A stretch of DNA of 64,000 nucleotides, taken from contig OW121849.1 in assembly GCA_933228895.1 (NCBI GenBank), positions 122,888,849-122,952,848 on the forward strand, in the 5' to 3' direction. Of the stretch, positions 20,826 through 30,749 are shown piece after piece. Source of the DNA: Platycnemis pennipes (Eukaryota > Arthropoda > Insecta > Odonata > Platycnemididae). Below the pieces are notes generated by a model, which was given only the letters and a program-made list of their open reading frames with translations, was not told where the DNA came from and did no database searches. Every line of letters begins with the position of its first letter. Within the stretch, counting starts at the first letter, position 1. The position numbers were made by a program, and so were the translations under genes.

Positions 20826-23800
20826 CTGAAAACAGAAGAAGAGCGATAAACGTCGCATTCTCAGGGTGCGATCACAGATCTTGATAATGAGCTTGTTCAG
20901 ATCACAGTTATTTTCTTATAGCTAACAGGAATAGCAAATCAGAAAAATTACTGCGTTCTTCAAAACATGTCCAGTAACACCAAAAAGCTACTTCTAAATC
21001 AGCTAAATACCTTGCAAGCCACCTCGAGGGTGTGTGGTAGGTTAGAACCCGGGTAGCCCGGGGGATAAGGTGCAGGAGGTAGTAATGAGACTATAACAGG
21101 TCTTGCCACGAATCCTTTGTAACCAGTCTATAAAATAAATTACATTGGGAATCATTGTCAGATCACAGGTTGAAATTTAGACTTAATCTCTTAAACAAAT
21201 TCCAAGACCATAATTTCAGTGATGATGTTAAAAATATTTTGCGAACCCCAACTTACTGTGGTAGACTGGACCATTATCACAAAATTAGAGAAATTGATTG
21301 CCGAACTGACAGATTCAAAATGTCCTTTTTTCCTCGTACAATTAGGGATATGAATAACGGTAAATATGTCCAATACGAGTGACTCAATGTTTAGCATAGG
21401 TAGATGCATGTTGGTATAAGGACTTGAAGCTAAACCAACTAACAGCATGTTTTTGCATGTTTGCTTTGCTATTTTTATCTTTTTTTTAAATCGTGAAGTT
21501 TAGAACAGTATATAAATACTAATCCTTTTTTATGCATGATATGTAGAGTATTTTTAGTGTGAATTCACCCTCAGCCACACGCCTTTATGGTGGATACAGT
21601 GTATTATGTAGATGTAGGCGGTGAATAATAAAATACGCATATGGGAAGATGGGAAGCTGTCGAACCTGATGCCATAATAATCCATGCCAGAGGTACATGC
21701 ATTATTGGATAAATATGACCTAAAAACGAAAACTGCTCACCACCCATGCAACAGGTAGGTGCAAAATAACGATTTATATCCATGACAAATTAAATTAGTG
21801 GTTTCAGGCGTTAGTTGGTGGAACCTCATGATGAAAAGACAGTGACTTCGTGATTCCACAAAATTAAAAAATACTTTATTGACGACCCGGGTTTCGACGT
21901 CACGGCGTCATCTTCAGGTACAGAACTTACAGAGCTCTCGTATATATAGAGCACTCAATAGTAATGGGGTGGGGCGAGATACCAAGGAGGGGTGGGTAGT
22001 TGACCAGTGGGAAAGGATGAGTCAGGGTGGAGTTGATGGTAGGCTCAAAAACCTGATCTCTCTTGTGAAAGACACAACTCCAGTAATGGAAAAAAGTGGC
22101 ATTTATAAATTGACGTGTGAATGTGAAGCTATATACATAGGACAAACAGGTAGGAATTTTAAAGAAAGAGTAAAAGAATCCACATCTACATCTACACGAT
22201 ACCCTGCAAGCCACCGCGAGGGTGTGTGGCAGGGGGTGAAGATCACCAAGCATGCTCTACCGACATGCAAACAAGCAACTATAGGGTCTCATGCAACTAG
22301 ATTGTTACTATTTATAGTATTTAAGGAATTAATACATGCATCATGCACTACAGACTACTCTAAAATATTTCCCCTACCTATCCCTTTGCTGTGCTGCCTA
22401 TTCTGTTCTCTTATAGTACGGGGGAAAAATGCCATTTTGAATCTATCAATACGACAATCTATCTCTCTAATCTTATTTATCTACATCTACATAATACCCT
22501 ACAAGCCACCATAAATGTGTGTAGCAGGGGGTGAACTCTCGCCAAACATGCACTACATATCATACATAAAAAAGGATTAGTATTATTATACTGTTCTAAA
22601 CTTCACTATTTAAAAATATAAAAATAGCATAGCAAACATGCTGTTAGTTGGGTTAGCTTCAAGTCCTTATACCAACATGCAGCTATTGTATCGTATAGCT
22701 ATCGTATTGGATATATTTACTGTTGTTCATATCCCTAATTGTACGTGGAAAAAATGACATTTTGAATCTGTCAGTTCGGCAATCTATTTCTCTAATTTTG
22801 TGATTATGGTCCAGTCTACCATACTAAGTTGGGGTTCGCAAAATATTTTTAACATCATCACTGAAAATGTGGTCTTGGAATTTGTTTAAGAGATTAAGTC
22901 TAAATTTCAACCTCAGCCTTCAACCTCAACTTCAATTTATCTATAGCAAATGTTCCACAGAGAATAAATCATTCGACTTCACCGGGACTCGAACCTGGAC
23001 CCCCTGATTTCCGGCCAGGTACTCTACCAGTTGAGCTACCAAGGCGTCCTCTTCCTCTGTGGAAGTTATAAGGCTCTAAAGGAACAAGATGTTCACAGAC
23101 TGCTAGACATATCAATGTCATAAGGCAGCCAAGTCGTGCGCATAGCGCCACCGTCCACGAGGTCCACGAGAGTACCTGGCCGGAAATCAGGGGGTCCGGG
23201 TTCGAGTCCCGGTCAAGGCGAATGATTTTTTCTCTGTGGAACCTTTGCTATAGTGCAATTTCAGCGGGTAACGCCGCTAAAGTTTTCACGGCTAGTTCGT
23301 GCGCTTTGAATTCAATTTATCTGTTCGAATCTAGCATAATACGCTGGTGTTTTTAATATGTGCCTAACATCTTCAGTTTAGCTATCCGATTGAAATTTCT
23401 CTAATAGATTTAATCTATACCTTAACCTACGCTCTGATACATGAAGAATATGAAGCTTGCCTTAGAAACAATCGTCACTCTTCACAATACACCTACTAGA
23501 ACATAGAAACTAAAAGTGATTTGGTTCCCTAAATATTATATCTTGAGAAGAAAGAACGAAGGCTGGACTCTTTGGAACAGTTGGAAATTTTGAATTGTGT
23601 TTCCAATAAGTGTGATGTGGTCAATGAATTTTTGTATGCCTCCCACTCCCCCCTTCTCGACCTTCCTTTCCTCCACTCCTGAGTGCTCCCTATAGGGGTT
23701 CCCTATCTCAGCCAACCGTCAACTCGGTGGCAAAAACCAAATGGTTGTGTCAACTATTGCGTAGTGAAGTATTTTTCATCTGAACGTATAACGAGGTAAA

Positions 23801-24937
23801 CATTCGTACGTGGTTGTGTGCTACTTTGTCCAAAATATGTTTTACATATACATGCATTGCTTTTAGCATTTTTAAGAGAATCAGACGACCAAGTAATGAT
23901 GATTTTTCCTATTAAAGAGAGCGAGAAGAAATGGCAATACTTATTACCGCGAACGTCAACATAGAGTTACTCAAGTATAAACACCTATTGCTCCCCTCGG
24001 TAACGACAGCAATGAACGGATAAATAAACTACGAGACCATTAAATTTTATCTATTGAACGCAAATTTGGAAGCAAAGCAAGGTGGCTCCCTACCCACTTA
24101 GGGGAAACGTAACAATTAAAGGGGAGGGATCAGTCTAATTGTTAAAATGCACTAATGGTAAGGGGGGGGGGGGGGAGGAGTGTCCAGCCTTCTGTCACAT
24201 TGGCAGAAAAATATATCATGAATTCCTTTCTTATTTGAATATGATAGAACAGTAATCGTTGGATAAAAAAGGGGTTGAGAAATAAAGAAGATATTTATAA
24301 TTAATATCTGTTTTATCATTCACGAAAGGAGAAGGTTAATTGACAGCGTTACATAATTTTGGAGGGATGAAATAGAGTATGTTACGGAGCGTTATTACGG
24401 GGGGAGGGAGGTAACAAAACTAAATGATTAGCGTTACTTGATGCATATGGATGGCCTCTGAGGGAGTATTTAGGCACCTAATTGACGAATTTGGATACGG
24501 GTTAGTTTTCTAAAGAGCGGGTAGGAGAGAGAGGCTCTCACGTGGCACGAGATCACCGAATCCGATGGTGGTCATGGTTACGAAGCAGAAGTAGAATCCC
24601 TCGAAGAAGGTCCACCGCTCCCAGAGGGTGAAGATGGCCGCACCCATCGCCAGGTACACGAGGAGACAGGCGACGGCGGCGAGGGCGCTGAGGGAGCGGG
24701 CCGCGCGGCGCAGGATGCGGGCGGGACCCGCCGGCGAGGCCCCTGGGGAGGCCAGGCCCTCTCGCGGCCCCGCCAGAGCGGTTAATCGCTTCAGGCGGGC
24801 CCCCAACTCGGCCACCGTGGTCGCAAACAGCCTTCCAAGGTCCGCGATCACGGTAAGGGTGAGCGGGATGCCGATGAGCGCGAAGATGATGCAGAAGAAC
24901 CTCCCCCAGAAGGTGACGGGGGCGATGTTGCCGTAAC
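20371..24937 (-). CDS. Two-pore-domain (K2P, TWIK/TASK-type) potassium channel, last two exons
   Basis: Two - strand exons, 24937-24542 and 20825-20371, join in phase (donor cac|GTGAG, acceptor ttttcag|ag) to give about 282 residues. The order is: pore-1 filter end YGNIAP; TM2 (FFCIIFALIGIPLTLTVIADLG); a cytosolic loop rich in Ala, Gly and Arg; TM3 (ALAAVACLLVYLAMGAAIF); pore helix 2 with filter TTIGFGDLVP; TM4 (MLICTLYILVGLALTSTI); then a cytosolic tail of about 125 residues. K2P subunits dimerise to form background K+ leak channels in the plasma membrane. The GYG/GFG filter pair and the split of the GYG codon by an intron are typical of the family. TM1, the extracellular cap and pore helix 1 must be in exons upstream (above 24937), which I did not find. 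The 3.7-kb intron is packed with retroelements. The tail ends ETSV, a class I PDZ-ligand pattern. The gene converges on the light-chain gene. Confidence 0.9.
21150..21617 (+). mobile_element. LINE A, 3' end, in the K2P intron
   Basis: The + strand reads the C-terminus of the LINE A reverse-transcriptase protein (HRLKFRLNLLNKFQ, ILRTPTYCGR, FFPRTIRDMN), stops at 21382, then a 3' UTR ending in gtagatgtagg. The UTR shares caacatgcat/ctgttagttggtttagc blocks with the 22.6 and 38.7 kb copies. It is antisense to the K2P gene. Confidence 0.8.
21881..21920 (-). ncRNA. Hammerhead-like motif in a Penelope-type terminal repeat
   Basis: On the - strand, in order: CTGAAGA (21917-21911), a 4-bp stem with loop (gacg..cgtc), GAAA, the palindrome acccgggt, then C. 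This is the core order of a hammerhead ribozyme (CUGANGA, helix II, GAAA, helix III, NUH). However, one extra U sits before helix II, and helix I pairs over only about 2 bp. It is followed by caataaag and tgtggaa, as in the other copies. Penelope-like elements are known to carry hammerheads; activity here is unproven. Confidence 0.5.
21960..22180 (+). mobile_element. Penelope-like retroelement fragment with GIY-YIG endonuclease
   Basis: The open frame reads KSGIYKLTCECEAIYIGQTGRNFKERVK at 22094-22175, split here as GIYKLTC and AIYIGQTGRNF: the GIY and YIG motifs plus the downstream Arg of the catalytic fold. In Penelope-like elements this endonuclease follows the reverse transcriptase. The reverse transcriptase is not present, and the frame is cut off by a LINE A insertion at 22181. 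The hammerhead-like repeat upstream is in inverted orientation to the frame. Confidence 0.8.
22181..22482 (-). mobile_element. LINE A copy, 3' segment (split by later insertions)
   Basis: Starts at the tail (acatctacatctacac) and contains gataccctgcaagccaccg and ggtgtgtggcaggg, the family 3' end. At 22482 it is interrupted by a second LINE A; its inner part resumes at 23323. Comparison with 41961-42790 shows the joined order is continuous. Confidence 0.8.
22483..22913 (-). mobile_element. LINE A (second subfamily) nested in the first LINE A
   Basis: Tail acatctacataatacc, then the subfamily blocks aacatgctgttagttgggtt and cttcaagtcctt shared with 21.4 and 38.7 kb. It reaches the coding C-terminus at the high-coordinate side (taagtctaaatttcaacct). 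Confidence 0.8.
22943..23310. mobile_element. SINE 1 inverted dimer with perfect 12-bp TSD
   Basis: Two tRNA-like heads point away from each other's body. The left (about 22975-23048, - strand) and right (about 23170-23222, + strand) share gagtacctggccgg, atcagggggtcc and gttcgagtcccgg. The + strand unit folds as a cloverleaf (7-bp acceptor, 4-bp D stem, 5-bp anticodon stem and 5-bp T stem) with anticodon-position GGA but C instead of U before it. The right arm continues into tgcaatttcagcgggtaacg. The flanks ttcaatttatct at 22931-22942 and 23311-23322 are identical, so the dimer inserted as one unit. Confidence 0.8.
23323..23439 (-). mobile_element. LINE A copy, inner segment (continuation of 22181-22482)
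   Basis: gttcgaatctagcataatac onward matches 42273-42390 of the best LINE A copy, picking up where the first segment stopped. Ends at gctctgata. Confidence 0.75.
24162..24175. repeat. 14-base G run
   Basis: Uninterrupted run of 14 G followed by aggag, about 370 bases on the 3' side of the K2P exon in transcript sense. Likely unstable and hard to sequence; no function inferred. Confidence 0.8.
24542..24937 (-). CDS. K2P channel exon: pore-1 filter through pore-2 filter
   Basis: 396 nt: two bases completing a Gly codon, 131 codons, then one base. On the - strand the acceptor is cttcacccag and the donor is GTGAG at 24541. It encodes YGNIAPVTFWGRFF at the start and CFVTMTTIGFGDLVP at the end. 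The exon is strikingly GC-rich compared with the AT-rich flanks. Confidence 0.9.
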
Positions 24938-25934
24938 CTGGGTGAAGGGCAAACACAAAAGTAAATAAATAAGCAGGATGGGCTACTAAAAATGAATACG
25001 TAAATAAGAAGGTCAAGACCATTCTTCCCACGCTCAGAAAACTGCACGAATATGTATTCGTGAAATTTTTTGTAAGTGCATTTCATGTAACGATACACAC
25101 GAAAGTCTTTCAAGTCAATAAATTAGTTTTAAATGCGTTTTTGTTGAAGCTCATAAAATATATTTGTACATTGCGAATGAATCCAAACTAGTAATGTTCC
25201 GATGAACGGTCGAAAGCAATATGTCTCAATAATTTTTAACCTTACCGTCTTTCTTTCAAAATATTTCCTCGTGCAAATCCAAGAGGAGGAATGATTATTA
25301 TGGAATTTAACGCCAGTTCGTTTTGAAGTGTAGTTAGATGACAGACACTTGGAAAAATGAAGGATAAAGAGTCGAATTAAATGCATTATGGGTGTCCGGG
25401 TGAATGCTTGAGAAATGAATTTTCTCGTCTCTTCTTTTGACACCATTATGTTTTTTTAATTTCATTTAAGTACATTTTGATTCATTTTAAATGTATTTGG
25501 TCCAATAGCATAGTAAATCATACAGGCAATAGATTATCTAGACTAGAAATGTACCTCTCATCCAATCAGTATACTTTATTGAAACAAAATTTCGGAAATG
25601 CCAATTTATTACGAATGCACAAATGAAATAGCGTTGAGGAAACAGTAAATTATGTATTTATAAGGGGGTTACAAGCGTATTTGGTGTACACATTGAAACG
25701 CAAGGAAAGGAACTCACACGCATAAATTATTAAAATTTTTGGTGGAACAAACACTTTCCTCAGCGAACGGATAAAAGGAAGATCTGGAGGTAAAAAAGGT
25801 TATAGAGGAGAGGCCCGGAGGAAGATGAATAGAATAAGAAATATCGGTAAACTTCCTGTTCCACATTTTTCATCGGAAACCTTAAAAAATAAATTCATTT
25901 TGGATTTATGAAACTGTATTCTTTTTAAGTTAAC
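24938..25934. other. K2P upstream intron or flank, nothing recognised
   Basis: AT-rich sequence. I searched the complement for a pore-1 exon ending in a TTIG-type sequence before a GT donor and found none. Confidence 0.35.
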
Positions 25935-26145
25935 ATGGTCGCCGGTGCACTGGCTTCGTATCCTGAGGACTTTAATACCAATCCTGGATGCGGTAGAGAT
26001 TTTTCATGGTATATATGCCGGTACTTCAGTAACGAGAGGAGAGTATTTCCATCTCAGTACTCTGACCGTCGGATGGGGCAGAAAGCTATGGACTCCTCGG
26101 CGCCTTTATTTAAAATTAGAATAGTACCGACGAAGTGTGCCACTA
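25935..26145 (+). mobile_element. SINE 2 copy
   Basis: Degenerate tRNA head (gccggtgcactggcttcg) followed by gatttttcat..ccggtac, then cagtactctgaccgtcgga, then ctcggcgcctt and agtaccgacg. The order matches the copies at 33.4, 34.0 and 52.8 kb. Heavily mutated. Confidence 0.6.
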
Positions 26146-28253
26146 TATCCATGAGCCAACATGAACATTACGGTGGCGTGAATAAAGAACAGCTCAGTAA
26201 TAATTACGAGTTTGCAGATATCTACTACTCAGTACTTTTATCAACAACGGATATTTCTTCATCTCGCGTCATTTTACGCGTTCATGGCTACGGTTGGTTG
26301 AATTTTAAACATTATTTCCAATTTTATTCTCCGGAAACTCACCAAAACGAACTAATTAGTACATTTCATCAAATTTCTGGCTGAACGAATATTCGTTACC
26401 TCTTTGACGTCAAGCATCGGTTAAAAAATATTCTGCTCAATATTTTTCAACTGTAGGTACCTATGTATGAACAAGACGAATTGTCTGATATAGTCTACTG
26501 TTACGTGGCACCAATTTGAAACATGCATATTGCTTAGACTTTTTAGTACTGAACGCATAATTGTAAGAAACGTCACTCACTCTCGTTACACGTCAATTAC
26601 TCATTGCCTATTTCTGCTGTAGAAGCGAAAATGGACTCGATTAATTGTTCTGAATGAACTCATAAAACTTTAATAATACTCTATAATGACTAAGCGGAAG
26701 CCGAAAAGCCCAAGCATACAGATTAGAAGCTTTTGATACACATTTTATAAAATTTTATAAAATACACTTTGATAAAATTTTCACTATTTCTCAATTCGGC
26801 CGAGGACGCAGGTAATCATACGTCATTGATGATTAACCTGTCCTCGGTATAAGGTTCACGTAACTGCACCCATAATTAGAGCCATCATCAAATTACTTCT
26901 TCCACTCCCTCTATTTCCCGACAATTTCGTTCTTTACCTCATCGAATCAATATTTCCTTCCCTGTAGACTACAATACTGACGTCGAGGAAATCGATTGGG
27001 TGTTCCTATAACCCTTAGAGCTGGAATGGAAGGAGCAATGAAAGTTCCCCCCACCTTTCAGGGGGCCTCGGTCATGGTTGATCACCCTACAGGGCCAGAG
27101 TGAGATGTATAGGACGTATGTATGTACGTACATTACGACAGGAAAATAATTGTAATTCTCGAGACATAAGAAGACTCGGTTAAATGTTAATATTGGTAGA
27201 CATAAGATAGAGTAGGTGGAATTATGAACCTAACCGCTTATTATTGACATTAAATGCAGTTGTATTGGTTTTTGCGTAATGTTCCACACTTATGAACTGC
27301 TATTGAGTTAAATATCCTTTTAGAACACAAGAGGAGACCGTATATTCCGTTACTCATTAAGTCACAATAATATCCTACATCGGGCATTTGAGTCAGTCCA
27401 AGTTGCTTCTTCCTCAATAAAATCAAAATTACCATTGCTTCCAAAATAAAATTCTGGAGATAAATACAACCTGCAATGAACATACCTAGCTCATTGGATT
27501 GTACATTCGTACCCCAATGAAACCAGTCTTATTTCTATTTCGTTGCCTTTTCATTTTATCAACAACTGCACACAAGTATCGAAAACGTTTTAACGGGAAG
27601 AGTTGTAAGACACTATTATTTGAGAAATTCGCCGATATATGGATTTCCGGTGACTGGGAACAATTATCAAGGTAGTATAATATCTATCGAAATATTAATG
27701 GCTAACGCACGGGAAATCAGTGGAGCAGGGAGCTTTTAAATTTCTTGGAATCAAATACATTTCTGGTCTAGGAGTACAGGCACTCGAGAGAAAATTGAAT
27801 TAGGCAATCAAATAGTATGCAGATACACACAAAAATAAGTGTGTGTCTTCAATCAAATGTAAACCAAGACTTCGGAGTTTGTTTGCTTTGCTGGTATATA
27901 TGGCTTCGATCTACCTGGCTTTTGTCCACCTCAAGGTACTTTTAAAAACACAACTTTTATATTGACACACCGGGTTCTATAAATAAATTCTCAAATGAAA
28001 AATTCAGAAAAAATCCGCAGCAATATTTCACCTTTTCAAAATAAGATCGAGCCGAATGTGGTGAGAGGTTATTTGGGGAAACGTAAAACGAAGCAGCTGC
28101 AATAAGTATGTCCGAGCCCTCGTGTACCCACTGTTATTTCTGTGGAAAGACATTTCAATAGGATATAAGGAAGATCCCAATAAACCTTCAGGTTTTTAAG
28201 AACAAAATACGTTCTTCCAAAACTCTGTGGTATTCCATCACAAAATTTATTTT
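26146..28253. other. No gene recognised
   Basis: AT-rich, with one imperfect inverted repeat of about 19 bp (26800-26819 with 26829-26847, ccgaggac..aatcat). No known domain or repeat family seen. Confidence 0.4.
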
Positions 28254-28473
28254 ATGTTGGAAACTTTTACAAACCACCAAAATTCAAATACACTGGATAA
28301 AACTCAAACTCCTATGACCCAAGTTCTGGAAAATCTTGAAAGGCTTCATTCCGTATTAATATTTCATATTTTTGAAACAAGAAGGCAAAACACGAAAAAA
28401 ATATTGTAAAACTTCTTTATTCAGGTGGTACGTGTGAGAAAGTCTGTAAAAAATTGGTGATCACTAGCATATT

Positions 28474-28740
28474 ATGGTAGCATTACAACAGCATAGTAAG
28501 AAAAGTTTTCAAAAATTAATTGAACATATCATAAAAATCACCTTACTCTGTAAAAAAAACATGTTTTTGCATTCTAAAGACAAAGTTGTTATAGTGAAGA
28601 AAAGTGGAATTTATGAACTAGCTTGGGGTGATTTTGATGGTGTGTGCATGTGGGACAGACTTTACGAAGATTTGACACCAGAACTAAGGAACATTCTAGA
28701 TTTTTTAGAAACGACCAATAAGACATGAGTAACTTCACGA
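28474..28740 (+). mobile_element. Penelope-like GIY-YIG fragment with a frameshift
   Basis: The frame reads KKSGIYELAWGDFDGVC. Shifting one base then gives VGQTLRRFDTRTKEHSRF, so the YIG half of the GIY-YIG motif is in the next frame: a frameshifted endonuclease relic. Preceding residues (KNMFLHSKDKVVIV) match the usual spacer upstream of GIY in Penelope-like elements. No reverse transcriptase is left. Confidence 0.7.
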
Positions 28741-29008
28741 AACAACTTTTAAATAGTGACCATCGGAGTGATTTTAATGCCAAAGTTTTGCATTTTACTA
28801 ATGCAAAACTTTGCTAAATGCTTTAGAACTACTCGATATGTCAAAAAGAAACCTATGGTTAATATCACCATCTCCCTCATCCTCTCGGCCGTTGTTATGC
28901 AACCAGTCCCTCACGACAAAATATTATTTCCTAACCCCTTCCTGACCTTACCCTTTCCTCTTACTGTCTTGGAGCATATAAGGTGGTGTTGTACGTTTTG
29001 TGAATCAC

Positions 29009-29044
29009 CTGAAAATAATGCTTTAGCATTAAAACCCGGGTCAT
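29009..29044 (+). ncRNA. Decayed hammerhead-like motif downstream of the GIY-YIG relic
   Basis: ctgaaaa, a stem aatgc..gcatt, then aaaacccgggtc. The order is the same as at 21.9 kb, but the core has A in place of the required G and GAAA has become AAAA, so it is not expected to be active. It marks the terminal repeat of the Penelope fragment at 28.5 kb. Confidence 0.45.
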
Positions 29045-29228
29045 GGAATTGTAAATGTATCCTGTGGTTTGTAAATGTTTCCACCTGAAAATAACCTTTA
29101 ACTTTTTGCCAATTTAACAAATCTTTTGATGAATATTTCGCCTCAGTGCAACTGAAAATCTTTGAAAATGCGTACTAAACAACTTTAGCATCAATGCAAA
29201 CTTTTATTTGAGTAAAAAACCCCAATAC

Positions 29229-29300
29229 AGATGACACATCGGTAGAGTACTAGCTTGGCATCTTAAAGGCCGCGGATTCGAATCTCGCCTGAGTACTAAG
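29229..29300 (+). mobile_element. tRNA-like SINE head
   Basis: A tcggtagagtac D-arm-like segment and ggattcgaatctcgcc B box, followed by ctgagtac. Cloverleaf pairing is incomplete and no body family was recognised. Confidence 0.45.
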
Positions 29301-29984
29301 CACTGTATGATTTTAGGTTAGATGGTATGAATTATATAACTTAAGCAGTTGAAGAACCTGAGTACCTGATAGTGGTACTGCTAATGTATTATAAATTTTC
29401 AACGTGGATACATCAATTCTAAAGTATGAAATGTTCGCCGGCATCTCATAAGGATCTTACTCTATAAAGGAAGTAACGGAAATTTATTCGCTCGCTTGTA
29501 ACCCAAGGATAAATAAATTGTGATAAATTCGTCAAAGCAAGTACGCAGCGGAGAGTGACTTATCGCAGGCAGAAGAGATCTTCTTGCCGACTTCCTCGCC
29601 AGAATAGAAGAATTGACTCTCTCCGGCGAATAAATCCGACAGCGGGGAGCTTTTCCTCGCCCTATCGCGTCCGACCGAATTGTAAACACGAGGCGCGTAG
29701 CGGTTAGAGCGAATCTGTGGCGCCCAAATGACGACAAGGCTCTCGATAAATAGTAGTTGGTTACCTACGTCTAAATCCATGGTAATCTGGTCGCCAATGA
29801 AAAGGTTTGTGGCAGGGGATGTTTCCACATCAATAACATTGTAATCCGTTGTAGGCAATCATATTGTTCGTAACTACGCTAGGCGAGAGACAAAAAATAC
29901 TGAGACTTCATTAATTTCAATGTTTATTTTTTTTTAATACTTTAAGGAACGTCACCATTACTAGTCATGAATCACTACATTGGT

Positions 29985-30320
29985 TTAACGGATCTCTTCA
30001 CTCTGTTCTCCATCGGCTAATACCTCATATAATCTTTCTTTTAAATAATCTCTTTTAAATCCTTCCCTACCTGCTGCATATATCTATTACCTTTAACATT
30101 ATTCCTTTTCACTTTTCTCTCGACGATTTTCTTCACCAGATTATCTACATCTAAGTAATACCCTGCGATCCACTATGGGAGTGTGTGGCAGGGAGTAAAG
30201 GTCACCAAACATGCACCACTTACATGCAAATAAGAGCTATAATGCTGGTACTTCCACTGCTTCTGGTGTCTCAAGATAATTATTGTCCCGTCTTCTACTG
30301 GAAGTTTGCAGTTAACTCCT
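29985..30320 (-). mobile_element. LINE B decayed copy, split by a LINE A 3' end
   Basis: tggtttaacggatctc, atcggctaatacctc, ccttccctacctgctgcat and ttctcgacgattttcttcaccaga follow the antisense order of LINE B at 3535-3720. It is interrupted at about 30145-30262 and resumes with ggtgtctcaagataatt. Confidence 0.6.
30145..30262 (-). mobile_element. LINE A 3' end nested in LINE B
   Basis: ctacatctaagtaataccctg and gtgtgtggcagggag followed by caccaaacatgcaccac. About 118 bases, the 3' end only. Confidence 0.65.
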
Positions 30321-30404
30321 GTTTTCCTCCACTTATCTTAGTAATTCTTCATTTGCTACTAAATCTATCCAATCCATCATCACAAATCTTTTTTACCACA
30401 TATC

Positions 30405-30455
30405 TACAGCTACGTAATACCCTGCAAGGGTGTGTGAGGAGGGGCAGGGGGTTAT
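30405..30455 (-). mobile_element. LINE A, minimal 3' fragment
   Basis: ctacagctacgtaataccctg, agggtgtgtgagg and ggcaggggg. A short internal deletion has removed caagccacc. Too short for further analysis. Confidence 0.5.
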
Positions 30456-30575
30456 ATCCAATGCTTCCAGTCTTGAATTTTCTGCTAGTGTTATCGTCCA
30501 TGCCTCCCAGGCATAAAAAAGCGATTCCAGATGTAATATCATTTATTTCCTTACTTAAAAGCTTGTAGGAGATAA

Positions 30576-30749
30576 GTATCAACTCTGCTGTTTCCACATA
30601 CACATTTATTAATTACGACCATGGTTTCGTAGCAAGGCTACATTATCAGGTGCTGATGTGATCAGGTGATCAGACCTGATGATGTAGCCTTGCTACGAAA
30701 CCATGGTCGTAATTAATAAATGTGTATGTGGAAACAGTAGAGTTGATAC
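30576..30749. repeat. Penelope-type terminal-repeat palindrome with two opposed hammerhead-like motifs
   Basis: Arms of 76 bases, 30576-30651 and 30674-30749, are inverted copies with only 2 mismatches, separated by 22 bases. Each arm carries the order ctgatgatg / gtag..ctac stem / cgaaac / catggtcg and the downstream aataaat..tgtggaaac seen in other copies. The right arm (+ strand, CTGATGA at 30676) has an intact core; the left (- strand) has CTGATAA. No coding region lies between. Confidence 0.8.

Noticed and set aside
20405..20884. 159-codon + strand open frame
   Set aside because: Exact antisense of the GC-rich K2P terminal exon; a shadow.
24162..24175. G-quadruplex regulatory element
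   Set aside because: A single run of 14 G can form a quadruplex in principle, but there is no conserved context or evidence of function.
24628..24936. 102-codon + strand open frame and an overlapping - strand frame rich in Arg/His/Pro
   Set aside because: Shadows of the K2P pore exon in other frames.
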